A DNA stretch of 64,000 nt from Derxia gummosa DSM 723 (lineage in GTDB: Bacteria > Pseudomonadota > Gammaproteobacteria > Burkholderiales > Burkholderiaceae_E), in assembly GCF_000482785.1 (NCBI RefSeq), contig NZ_AXWS01000018.1, positions 56,614-120,613 on the forward strand. The letters are read 5' to 3'. A program made the translations under genes and the position numbers. A model generated the notes under the pieces. The model did not search any database and was not told the origin of the DNA. It was given only the letters and a program-made list of their open reading frames with translations. Position 1 is the stretch's first letter. Each line of letters opens with the position of its first letter. Shown here piece by piece: positions 34,587 to 42,432 of the stretch.

Positions 34587-34613
34587 ACGTCTTCGCGCGT
34601 CCCGGCCAGGACG
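34568..34613 (+). promoter_or_regulatory. Candidate trp attenuator structures
   Basis: CTGGCCC (34568-34574) pairs perfectly with GGGCCAG (34577-34583) around a two-base loop, and the Trp codons abut it. The CTGGCC strand can instead pair with a second GGCCAG at 34604-34609, which also takes part in a CGTCC/GGACG hairpin (34598-34613). These exclusive pairings resemble attenuation. No U-run follows, so termination may be Rho-dependent or the control translational. Confidence 0.5.
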
Positions 34614-34722
34614 CCTCAATCCCCTCAGGCCAATTCCACGCAGAACATCCCAGGGCTCGCCATCGCAGCGCGGGCCTCGCGGCGCAAGCCATGCGCGCGC
34701 CGCGGCTCCACACAGCCAAGCC

Positions 34723-36243
34723 ATGACAGAAATCGAATTCAACGCGATCGCCGCCGAGGGCTACAACCGCATCCCGGTGATGCTGGAATGCTTCGCCGAC
34801 CTCGACACGCCGCTGTCGCTCTATCTCAAGCTCGCGCACGACCCGTCGGGCCGCGCGCATTCCTTCCTGCTCGAATCGGTGGTCGGCGGCGAACGCTTCG
34901 GCCGCTATTCCTTCATCGGCCTGCCGGCGCGCACCGTGGTGCGCTCGCGTGGGCACGTCACCGAGGTCGTCACCGACGGCAAGGTGGTCGAGACGCACGA
35001 GGGCAATCCGCTCGACTTCGTGACCGAATTCAAGTCGCGCTTCAAGGTCGCGATCCGCCCCGGGCTGCCGCGCTTCGCGGGCGGGCTGGCCGGCTACTTC
35101 GGCTACGACTGTGTGCGCTACATGGAGCCGCGCCTCGAACGCCACGCGCAGCAGATCCATCCGCAAGGCAAGCCCGATCCGCTCGACGTGCCCGACATCC
35201 TGCTGCTGCTGACCGAGGAGCTGGTGATCGTCGACAACCTCGCCGGCAAGACCTACATGCTCGTGTACGCGAATCCCGCCGAGCCGGAAGCCTATTCGCG
35301 TGCGAAGGCACGGCTGCGCGAGCTGCACGCGAGCCTGCGCAAGACGGTGGACATCCCCTACAGCAAGCCGTCGATGCAGACCGAGATCCGCCGCGATTTC
35401 GCCAAGGAAGACTTCAAGGCCGTGGTGCTCAAGGCCAAGGAGTACATCGCGGCCGGCGACCTGATGCAGGTGGTGCTCGGCCAGGTGCTGCGCAAGCCCT
35501 TCCGCGATTCGCCGCTGACGCTCTACCGCGCGCTGCGTTCGCTCAATCCGTCGCCGTACATGTACTTCTACGACTTCGGCGACTTCCAGGTCGTCGGCTC
35601 CAGCCCGGAGATTCTCGTGCGCGAAGAGAAGCTCGCGGCGGGCGAGGGCAGCAAGGTGGTGGTGCGGCCGATCGCCGGCACGCGTCCGCGCGGCAACACG
35701 CCCGAGGAGGACGCCCGTCTCGCCGCCGAGATGGCCGCCGACCCGAAGGAAGTGGCCGAGCACGTCATGCTCATCGACCTCGCGCGCAACGACATCGGCC
35801 GCATCGCCGACACCGGCAGCGTGGTCGTGACCGAGCGCTTCGCGACCGAGAAGTACAGCCATGTGCAGCACATGGTCAGCAATGTCGAGGGCCGGCTCAA
35901 GCAGGGGCTGAGCAATCTCGACGTGCTCAAGGCGACCTTTCCGGCGGGCACGCTGAGCGGCGCGCCCAAGGTGCGCGCGATGGAAATCATCGAGGAGCTG
36001 GAGCCGGTCAAGCGCGGCGTGTATGGCGGCGCGGTCGGCTACTTGAGCTTCGGCGGCGAGATGGACCTGGCCATCGCCATCCGCACCGGCGTGGTCAAGG
36101 ACGGGATGCTCTACGCCCAGGCCGGCGCCGGCATCGTCGCCGACAGCGATCCCGAAATGGAATGGAAGGAGACCGAGCACAAGGCGCGCGCCGTGATGCG
36201 CGCCGCCGAGCAGGTCCAGGAAGGTCTGGACGAGCGCTTCTGA
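34723..36243 (+). CDS. trpE: Anthranilate synthase component I
   Basis: A 506-residue enzyme that makes anthranilate from chorismate, using ammonia from TrpG. It shows the N-terminal regulatory segment [20 protein letters not shown] (the LLES motif is part of the Trp feedback site), [61 protein letters not shown] and [20 protein letters not shown]. It is the first structural gene after the trp leader and is followed 34 bp later by trpG. No fusion or truncation. Confidence 0.96.
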   Translation: MTEIEFNAIAAEGYNRIPVMLECFADLDTPLSLYLKLAHDPSGRAHSFLLESVVGGERFGRYSFIGLPARTVVRSRGHVTEVVTDGKVVETHEGNPLDFVTEFKSRFKVAIRPGLPRFAGGLAGYFGYDCVRYMEPRLERHAQQIHPQGKPDPLDVPDILLLLTEELVIVDNLAGKTYMLVYANPAEPEAYSRAKARLRELHASLRKTVDIPYSKPSMQTEIRRDFAKEDFKAVVLKAKEYIAAGDLMQVVLGQVLRKPFRDSPLTLYRALRSLNPSPYMYFYDFGDFQVVGSSPEILVREEKLAAGEGSKVVVRPIAGTRPRGNTPEEDARLAAEMAADPKEVAEHVMLIDLARNDIGRIADTGSVVVTERFATEKYSHVQHMVSNVEGRLKQGLSNLDVLKATFPAGTLSGAPKVRAMEIIEELEPVKRGVYGGAVGYLSFGGEMDLAIAIRTGVVKDGMLYAQAGAGIVADSDPEMEWKETEHKARAVMRAAEQVQEGLDERF

Positions 36244-36277
36244 CGCCGCCGTCCCTCAAGAACACCGGAGAGATTCC

Positions 36278-36859
36278 ATGCTGCTGATGATCGACAACTA
36301 CGACAGCTTTACCTACAACCTCGTGCAGTACTTCGGCGAACTGGGCGCCGACGTGCGCGTCGCGCGCAATGACGAGATCACGCTCGACGAGATCGAGCGG
36401 CTCGCGCCCGAGCGCATCTGCATCTCGCCCGGGCCGTGCTCGCCGCGCGAGGCGGGCATCTCCTGCGATGTCATTCAGCACTTTGCCGGCAAGCTGCCGC
36501 TGCTGGGCGTGTGCCTCGGCCATCAGGCCATCGGCCATGTGTTCGGCGGCGATGTGGTGCGCGCCAAGGTGGTGATGCATGGCAAGACCTCGCCGGTGAC
36601 GCACATCGGCGAGGGCGTGTTCGCCGGCCTGCCAAGCCCCTTCACCGCGATCCGCTACCACTCGCTCGCCATCAGGCGCGAGACGCTGCCCGACTGTCTG
36701 GAAGTGACGGCCTGGACCGAGGACGGCGAGATCATGGGCGTGCGCCATCGCCGGTTCCAGATCGAGGGCGTGCAGTTCCACCCCGAGTCGATCCTGAGCG
36801 AGCACGGCCACCGGCTGCTCGAAAACTTCCTGAAGCAGCCAGCGCTCGTCGCTGCCTGA
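36278..36859 (+). CDS. trpG: Anthranilate synthase component II (glutamine amidotransferase)
   Basis: A 193-residue class I amidotransferase that supplies ammonia to TrpE. The N-terminus [20 protein letters not shown], the oxyanion [11 protein letters not shown], nucleophile cysteine in [12 protein letters not shown] and the His-Glu pair in [14 protein letters not shown] are intact. It may also serve folate synthesis as PabA, since such bifunctional use is known when only one copy exists. It is 34 bp after trpE and 70 bp before trpD. Confidence 0.95.
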   Translation: MLLMIDNYDSFTYNLVQYFGELGADVRVARNDEITLDEIERLAPERICISPGPCSPREAGISCDVIQHFAGKLPLLGVCLGHQAIGHVFGGDVVRAKVVMHGKTSPVTHIGEGVFAGLPSPFTAIRYHSLAIRRETLPDCLEVTAWTEDGEIMGVRHRRFQIEGVQFHPESILSEHGHRLLENFLKQPALVAA

Positions 36860-36929
36860 AAGCGCTTGCAAGCGGCGGCGCGGCCACGGCGCCGCGCCGT
36901 TTCACCTCCACGAACCAGAACCGCAGACC

Positions 36930-37979
36930 ATGTCCATCACGCCCGCCGAAGCCCTGTCGCGCTGCATCGAGCACCGCGAGATCTTTCACGACGAAATGCT
37001 GTCGCTGATGCGCCAGATCATGCGCGGCGAGATGTCGCCGGTGCTGATCGCCGCGCTCGCGATGGGCCTGCGGGTGAAGAAGGAAACCGTGGGCGAGATC
37101 GCCGCCGCCGCGACTGTGATGCGCGAGTTCGCCACCAAGGTCGAGGTGCCCGAACTCGACAACCTGCTCGACATCGTCGGCACCGGCGGCGATGCCTCGC
37201 ACACCTTCAACATCTCGACCTGCGCGAGCTTCGTCGCGGCGGCGGCGGGCGCGACGGTGGCCAAGCACGGCGGCCGCGCGGCCAGCTCAAGCTCCGGCGC
37301 GGCGGATGTGCTGGAGCAGCTCGGCGTCAACCTCAAGATGACGCCGGAGCAGATCGCCGACGCGATCCGCAAGGTGGGCATCGGCTTCATGTTCGCGCCC
37401 AACCATCACTCGGCCATGAAGCATGTGGCGCCGGTGCGCAAGGAACTGGCGGTGCGCACGATCTTCAACATCCTCGGGCCGCTCACCAATCCGGCCGGTG
37501 CGAAGCATCAGCTGCTGGGCGTGTTCCACCGCGATCTGGTCGGCATCCTGGTGCGCGTGCTGCAACGGCTCGGCGCGAAGCATGTGCTGGTGGTGCATGG
37601 CAGCGATGCGGTGACGGGCGCGGCGCTCGACGAGATCTCGCTCAGCGGCCCGACGCTCGTCGGTGAACTGCGCGACGGCGAGGTGCGCGAATACGTGCTC
37701 AACCCCGAGGACCTCGGCTTCGCGCCGATCGAATTTGGCGCGCTCCAGGTGAAGACGGCCGAGGAGTCGAAGGCGCGGCTGCTCGGCGTGCTCGACGGCG
37801 AGGCGGGTCCGTCGCGAGACATCGTGCTCGCCAACGCGGGCGCGGCGCTGTATGCGGGCGATGTGGTCGGCTCGATCGCCGAGGGCATCGCGAAGGCGCG
37901 CGGGGCGATCGACGGCGGCGCCGCGCGCGCCAGGCTCGACGCCTTCGCCGAGTTCAGCCGCGGATGCGCTGCGGCTTGA
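36930..37979 (+). CDS. trpD: Anthranilate phosphoribosyltransferase
   Basis: A 349-residue enzyme joining anthranilate to PRPP. Conserved elements: [20 protein letters not shown], the PRPP-binding [69 protein letters not shown], and [10 protein letters not shown]. In related bacteria trpC usually follows directly, but here an unrelated 13.7-kb block intervenes and trpC begins at 51689. TrpD ends with a Gly/Ala-rich tail near 37979, and no terminator is visible in the 116 bp before the convergent regulator gene. Confidence 0.95.
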   Translation: MSITPAEALSRCIEHREIFHDEMLSLMRQIMRGEMSPVLIAALAMGLRVKKETVGEIAAAATVMREFATKVEVPELDNLLDIVGTGGDASHTFNISTCASFVAAAAGATVAKHGGRAASSSSGAADVLEQLGVNLKMTPEQIADAIRKVGIGFMFAPNHHSAMKHVAPVRKELAVRTIFNILGPLTNPAGAKHQLLGVFHRDLVGILVRVLQRLGAKHVLVVHGSDAVTGAALDEISLSGPTLVGELRDGEVREYVLNPEDLGFAPIEFGALQVKTAEESKARLLGVLDGEAGPSRDIVLANAGAALYAGDVVGSIAEGIAKARGAIDGGAARARLDAFAEFSRGCAAA

Positions 37980-38095
37980 GCCGACTCAGCTGCCCCGCCC
38001 GGTCGCGGAGGACCGAGCTGGCGGCCATGACGGTGGACGGATGCGAAGTCGTCGGCGCTTTCCGTCTGCCGATCCGAGGGCGGACACCTTCTGTT

Positions 38096-38893
38096 TCATC
38101 GACGCCCGGGGGCGCCTTCGGCGGCGGGTAACTCGGCTTCACGGAAGCCGGTCACGTCGATGTCGTGCTTGCGGATGAGTTCGAAGAACGCCCGTCGGTT
38201 CTTGCGCGCCATCCGGGCCGACTGGGAAATGTTGCCCGCGCTGCGGCGCAACAGCCCTTCGATGTAGCCCCGTTCGAAGGACGCGACGATGCGGCTCTTG
38301 ATCTGGCGGAACGATTCCTCGCAGGCCATCGTCGAGCCGACCAAGAGCGGCCATTCGCTGGTCTGGCCTCTCACGGTGTCGGTCATGGCCCGGGCGATGG
38401 CGGCATCGATCCGCGCGCGCAGTTGCTGCGCATCGAAGGGCGCGACCACGAAATCGCAGATGCCGGCGGCGACGAGTGCGCGCAGCATCGAGCCGTTCAC
38501 CTGCTCGAGCGCAACGATAACCGCCAGCTGCGGGCTTGCGATGCGCCAGCCCGCGATGCGCGCGACGAGGTCATCCGGTGAATCGCAGGCCACGACGATC
38601 GCGGCCGACTCCGCGACCTGGCTCGTGAATGCCTCATGACGCCCGGCAAAGCCCAGTTCGCGGTCGCAGGCCGCGGTGAGCGCCTCGGCGAGCCTGAGCC
38701 CCATCGGGCTGGTCGGTGCGAGATCGAGCACCACACAGCGTCGCTCGGGCTGGCCGGTACGCAGGATCCGGCTCGGAATTCGCGTCGTCGCGCGTCCTGC
38801 CGCAGACGTGCCCGCAGCAACCGGGGTTGGTTCATCGCGGACTCGCATCCAGCTGAGGGCTTGATCCACGAGTGCACTTCTGGATTGCGTCAT
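38096..38893 (-). CDS. Receiver-like regulator with Fis-type helix-turn-helix
   Basis: A 265-residue protein. Residues about 55-165 form a receiver-like domain (RRCVVLDLAPTSPMGLRLAE, AAIVVACDSPDDLVARIAGW, AVIVALEQVNGSMLRALVAA, then FVVAPFDAQQLRARIDAAI). The C-terminal 60 residues (FERGYIEGLLRRSAGNISQS, ARMARKNRRAFFELIRKHDI) resemble the Fis-type DNA-binding end of NtrC-type regulators. No AAA+ domain is present, so the layout recalls RegA/PrrA-like regulators. GGAGGGACGA precedes the ATG at 38893. Divergent from a sensor-like gene; a redox role is only inferred from the neighbouring respiratory genes. Confidence 0.7.
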   Translation of the reverse strand: MTQSRSALVDQALSWMRVRDEPTPVAAGTSAAGRATTRIPSRILRTGQPERRCVVLDLAPTSPMGLRLAEALTAACDRELGFAGRHEAFTSQVAESAAIVVACDSPDDLVARIAGWRIASPQLAVIVALEQVNGSMLRALVAAGICDFVVAPFDAQQLRARIDAAIARAMTDTVRGQTSEWPLLVGSTMACEESFRQIKSRIVASFERGYIEGLLRRSAGNISQSARMARKNRRAFFELIRKHDIDVTGFREAELPAAEGAPGRR

Positions 38894-39038
38894 TCGTCCC
38901 TCCAGCATCGATCATTGTGAGCAAAAGTTTCACGGTGCTGGAGCCATATCGCATCCTGCATTTGAGGGGTGCGACGGGGCTTTGGCGCGTTTGTACGTTG
39001 GCATGGACCATGCTGAACACGGGCATGGAGGGGTGACC

Positions 39039-39974
39039 GTGGACATGTCCGTGTACGACCAGCTTGAGACCGCGATCGATGCCGTGAGCCAGCGCCAAGA
39101 TGACGTCGGCAACTGGCGCGCGATGCTCGAGGTGCTTGCCCGCGCCTGTGGGCAGCCCAGCCTGCGATACGAGGTCTGGCGCGACGGCGAACCGGTTCAC
39201 GTTGTCACGTCCGACCGGGTTGATCTCGATCCTGCCGACGCCCAGGTCGTGGTCGGCGCCAATGGCCTGCTGGGGCAGCTCATGCACGACCGTGAACTGC
39301 TCCGGCATGCCTCGCCCGAGCAGCGTGCCGTATGGGCGCTCGCCGGATCACGGCTCGCCACGGCGGTACGCGCTCATCTCCAGACCGTGGCCGCACGTCT
39401 GCCTGCGCGTGGTGTTGCCGAGTTGCCTTTCCTGGTGGTCGCCGGCAAGGGCGGTGTGATTCGCATCAATGCGGCGATGCGTGACTGGATTGCGGTGCAT
39501 CCGGGCTGGCTGCGTCTTGTCGGCCGGCAGATCGAGGATCCGCGCCGTGCCATCGAAAGGCTTACCGTCGGCGTTTCCGAAGCTGGCCGTGCCGTGCTGC
39601 CGCTGGGGGTCGAGGTGGGGGCGCCGGGAACCCGGCCGCTGGCGCTCGTGGGTTTGCGCAGTCCCCTTGTCCAAGGCGCGGTGCTCCTGCTCGTCGCTCA
39701 CACGGGACAGCTTCGCGCGATGCCAGCCGTCCTCGAAGACGGTTCGAATGCGCACAGTTCCGATGTGCCTGTCCTGCGTGCGCTTTGCGAAGGGGGCGAG
39801 ATCCATGAATTGGTGGATTGGCATGCAATGGTGCGCATTGCTGCGAGGCCGGCGTCTCGCCCCCCCATCGGTATGCGCGAGTCGGACAGGGCCGGCATCG
39901 GCACCGTGCATGCGCCCGTCTCCAATCTGGTAACGGCAACCGGCATTTGCGCGCCTGGTGTCGATTGCCGCTGA
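39039..39974 (+). CDS. PAS-like protein of unknown function
   Basis: A 311-residue protein, no signal peptide or membrane segment. The centre (FLVVAGKGGVIRINAAMRDW, then GWLRLVGRQIEDPRRAIERL) resembles the PAS-like domain of a Burkholderiales LuxR-type regulator family, but the C-terminus lacks a clear LuxR helix-turn-helix: VLRALCEGGEIHELVDWHAM looks like a decayed one. GGAGG (39027-39031) favours GTG at 39039 or ATG at 39045; a TTG at 38982 and ATG at 39003 are other options. It is divergent from the Fis-type regulator and upstream of hemN. Function unknown. Confidence 0.6.
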   Translation: MDMSVYDQLETAIDAVSQRQDDVGNWRAMLEVLARACGQPSLRYEVWRDGEPVHVVTSDRVDLDPADAQVVVGANGLLGQLMHDRELLRHASPEQRAVWALAGSRLATAVRAHLQTVAARLPARGVAELPFLVVAGKGGVIRINAAMRDWIAVHPGWLRLVGRQIEDPRRAIERLTVGVSEAGRAVLPLGVEVGAPGTRPLALVGLRSPLVQGAVLLLVAHTGQLRAMPAVLEDGSNAHSSDVPVLRALCEGGEIHELVDWHAMVRIAARPASRPPIGMRESDRAGIGTVHAPVSNLVTATGICAPGVDCR

Positions 39975-40037
39975 AATGGGTCATCACCGGGCTTTCATGC
40001 AGGCAATGACAGGTCAGTGCTTACCGCCCGGAGGCCG

Positions 40038-40051
40038 TTGACGCATATCAA
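40038..40051 (+). promoter_or_regulatory. FNR/ANR box upstream of hemN
   Basis: TTGACGCATATCAA matches the FNR consensus TTGAT-N4-ATCAA with one mismatch. A -10-like TACAGT starts at 40074, placing the FNR dyad near -41.5, the classical activation position. It lies 78 bp before the hemN start. FNR activation of hemN at low oxygen fits HemN's oxygen-sensitive, anaerobic role. Confidence 0.7.
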
Positions 40052-40128
40052 GCCCGTCAGGCAGCCCGATGCTTACAGTCAGCTCCATTCCCGCAACGGG
40101 GGCCAAAAGCATCTGAAAGGAGACGATC

Positions 40129-41544
40129 GTGCACGAAGTCGGCCACGCGTTTGCCGGCGTCGAGTTCGACGCTCCGCTGATCAGGCGGCTCGATCGGTCC
40201 GGCCCGCGCTACACCTCGTATCCCACCGCCGACCGCTTCCATGCGGGCTTTGGCGCCGAGCATTACGCGCTCGCCGTCGAGCAACGCAAGTTGCTGGGCA
40301 ATCGCCGCCCGCTCTCGCTGTACGTGCATGTGCCGTTCTGCGAGTCCATCTGCTACTACTGCGCCTGCAACAAGATCGTCACCCGCCATCGTGAGCAGGC
40401 TGACGAATATCTCGGCTATCTCCTGAGAGAGCTGGCAATTCACCGAGGGCTGTTCGGTGGGCAGCAGAAGCTTGAGCAATTGCACTTCGGTGGTGGCACA
40501 CCCACCTATCTCTCGCATGACCAGCTTGAATGCCTCATGCGCGCCATCGACGATGCCTTTCCGCTCGTGGCCGATCAGATGGGTGAGTTCTCGATCGAGG
40601 TAGACCCGCGTACCGTCACGCCCGAGCGCATCGCGCATCTGCGCCAGATCGGCTTCAACCGCATCAGCCTCGGCGTGCAGGATTTCGATCCGGTAGTGCA
40701 GAAGGCGGTCCATCGCGAGCAGAGCTTCGAGCAGACCAGGGAGCTGGTCGCAGCCGCGCGTGAGCATGAATTCCGTTCGGTGTCGGTCGACCTGATCTAT
40801 GGCCTGCCGCACCAGAACGTCATCAGCTTCAACCGGACGCTCCAGCAGGTGCTCGACATCTCGCCCGACCGGATCGCGATCTACAATTACGCGCATCTGC
40901 CGCACCTGTTCAAGCCGCAGCGGCGCATCAGTGCTGAAGACCTGCCGTCGCCCGACCAGAAGCTCGATCTGCTGCACATCTGCATCATGCGGCTGACCGA
41001 GGCGGGCTACGTCTACATCGGCATGGACCATTTCGCGAAGCCGACGGACACGCTGGCGATCGCGCAGCGCCATGGCCGACTGCATCGCAACTTCCAGGGC
41101 TACTCGACCCACGCCGACGCCGATCTCATCGCGCTCGGTGTGTCGGCCATCGGCGCCGTCGGGCCGACGTACCACCAGAACGCCAAGACGCTCGCCGAGT
41201 ACTACGCACCGCTTGATCAGGGGCGGCTGCCGATCGCGCGCGGCATCGCGCTTACGCATGATGACCTGCTGCGTCGCACCGTCATCCACACGCTGCTCTG
41301 CCATGCCGAACTGAACAAGCGTTCCATCGAGACCGCCTACCCGATCCATTTCGACGAGACCTTCGGCCCTGAGCTGCGCGATCTCGCCGCGATGGAACGC
41401 GACGGTCTGCTCACGATGGACGAGGACTGGATTACCGTGACGCCGAAGGGCCGGCTGCTGGTGCGCAACATCGCGATGGTCTTCGACAAGTACCTGCGCA
41501 CACCGGCCAAGGAACAGGTCATGCGTTATTCGCGCACCATCTGA
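40129..41544 (+). CDS. hemN: Oxygen-independent coproporphyrinogen III oxidase
   Basis: A 471-residue radical-SAM enzyme that oxidatively decarboxylates coproporphyrinogen III to protoporphyrinogen IX for heme synthesis under low oxygen. The cluster motif CESICYYC provides Cys 71, 75 and 78; YTSYPTADRF precedes it, and LHFGGGTPTYLS, SIEVDPRTV, NRISLGVQDF and DLIYGLPHQ match HemN. The C-terminal HemN domain is complete. GTG at 40129 is preceded by AAGGAGAC. It probably opens a respiratory operon with an FNR-type box 78 bp upstream. Confidence 0.95.
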   Translation: MHEVGHAFAGVEFDAPLIRRLDRSGPRYTSYPTADRFHAGFGAEHYALAVEQRKLLGNRRPLSLYVHVPFCESICYYCACNKIVTRHREQADEYLGYLLRELAIHRGLFGGQQKLEQLHFGGGTPTYLSHDQLECLMRAIDDAFPLVADQMGEFSIEVDPRTVTPERIAHLRQIGFNRISLGVQDFDPVVQKAVHREQSFEQTRELVAAAREHEFRSVSVDLIYGLPHQNVISFNRTLQQVLDISPDRIAIYNYAHLPHLFKPQRRISAEDLPSPDQKLDLLHICIMRLTEAGYVYIGMDHFAKPTDTLAIAQRHGRLHRNFQGYSTHADADLIALGVSAIGAVGPTYHQNAKTLAEYYAPLDQGRLPIARGIALTHDDLLRRTVIHTLLCHAELNKRSIETAYPIHFDETFGPELRDLAAMERDGLLTMDEDWITVTPKGRLLVRNIAMVFDKYLRTPAKEQVMRYSRTI

Positions 41545-41586
41545 GGCGCGTGAAGGCCCGGAAGGGCCTTGGCGCACAATGGCGCG

Positions 41587-42432
41587 ATGCTTGATCTACT
41601 GACTCACCCAGCCCCCTTTCCCTCTGCCGTCACCGCCGGTTCCGCCTTCATCGTTGGGCTGATGGGCGGCGTGCATTGCGCCGGCATGTGCGGCGGCATC
41701 GTCTCGGCGCTCGGCGTCTCGGGACCCGCACTGCAGCCCGCGCCGATCACCGTGGTCACGCATCGGGAGGCGCTGGCGGCGACGGTAGTCGGCGGTCATG
41801 AGGTGAGCACGCCGGCGGTTTCCCGTCTGGCGCTTCAACTGGCCTACAACACGGGGCGGTTGCTGACCTATGCCTTCATCGGTGCGATCGCCGGATCGGT
41901 CGGTGCTGCCGCATTGCTGGCTGACGCTGTGTTCCCGGTGCAGCACATGCTCTATCTGCTGGCCAATCTCTTTCTGCTCGCGCTGGGTGCCTACCTGACC
42001 GGCATGTTTCCCATGCTGGCGCAAGTGGAGCGTATCGGCGGGCGCCTGTGGTCGGCGTTTCGGCCGGTGCTCGGGCGCCTGCTGCCGGTGCGATCCGTCG
42101 GGCAGGGCGTGCTGATGGGCGGGCTCTGGGGTTTCGTGCCCTGCGGGCTGATCTATTCGATGATCCTGAGCGCCATGCTGGCGGGGTCCCCGCTACGAGG
42201 TGCGGCCGTGATGCTCGCCTTCGGGCTGGGCACGCTGCCCAACCTGCTGCTGCTCGGCCTGGCGATGTCGCGTGGCGGCAGATGGTGGCGCCGTCCGGCG
42301 GTGCGCGTGGTGGCCGGACTGTTCGTGATCGCATTCGGTTTGCTTGGACTCTGGCGTGCAAACGCCGTGGTCCAGCAGCAGGGGGGATGGTTCTGCCTCA
42401 CGCCGGCTACCGCGTCGGGAGATGTTCGATGA
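41587..42432 (+). CDS. TauE/SafE-family membrane protein of the cbb3 cluster
   Basis: A 281-residue inner-membrane protein with about seven helices. It carries the sulfite-exporter-like repeat: FIVGLMGGVHCAGMCGGIVS near the N-terminus (a conserved metal-binding-like CxGMCG), then LAYNTGRLLTYAFIGAIAGS and GLWGFVPCGLIYSMILSAML. Members beside ccoI and ccoN genes are thought to help copper supply or cbb3 assembly, not sulfite export, but this is unproven. The stop overlaps the ccoI start (ATGA). Translation starts at ATG 41587, 42 bp after hemN. Confidence 0.85.
   Translation: MLDLLTHPAPFPSAVTAGSAFIVGLMGGVHCAGMCGGIVSALGVSGPALQPAPITVVTHREALAATVVGGHEVSTPAVSRLALQLAYNTGRLLTYAFIGAIAGSVGAAALLADAVFPVQHMLYLLANLFLLALGAYLTGMFPMLAQVERIGGRLWSAFRPVLGRLLPVRSVGQGVLMGGLWGFVPCGLIYSMILSAMLAGSPLRGAAVMLAFGLGTLPNLLLLGLAMSRGGRWWRRPAVRVVAGLFVIAFGLLGLWRANAVVQQQGGWFCLTPATASGDVR

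Noticed and set aside
34493..34726. A 77-codon frame overlapping the trpE start, considered as a gene
   Set aside because: It has no family similarity or ribosome site and covers the trp leader region in another frame, where the Trp-rich peptide explains the sequence better.
38894..39038. FNR box before the PAS-like gene
   Set aside because: TTGAGGGGTGCGAC near 38962 keeps only one half-site; too weak to claim.
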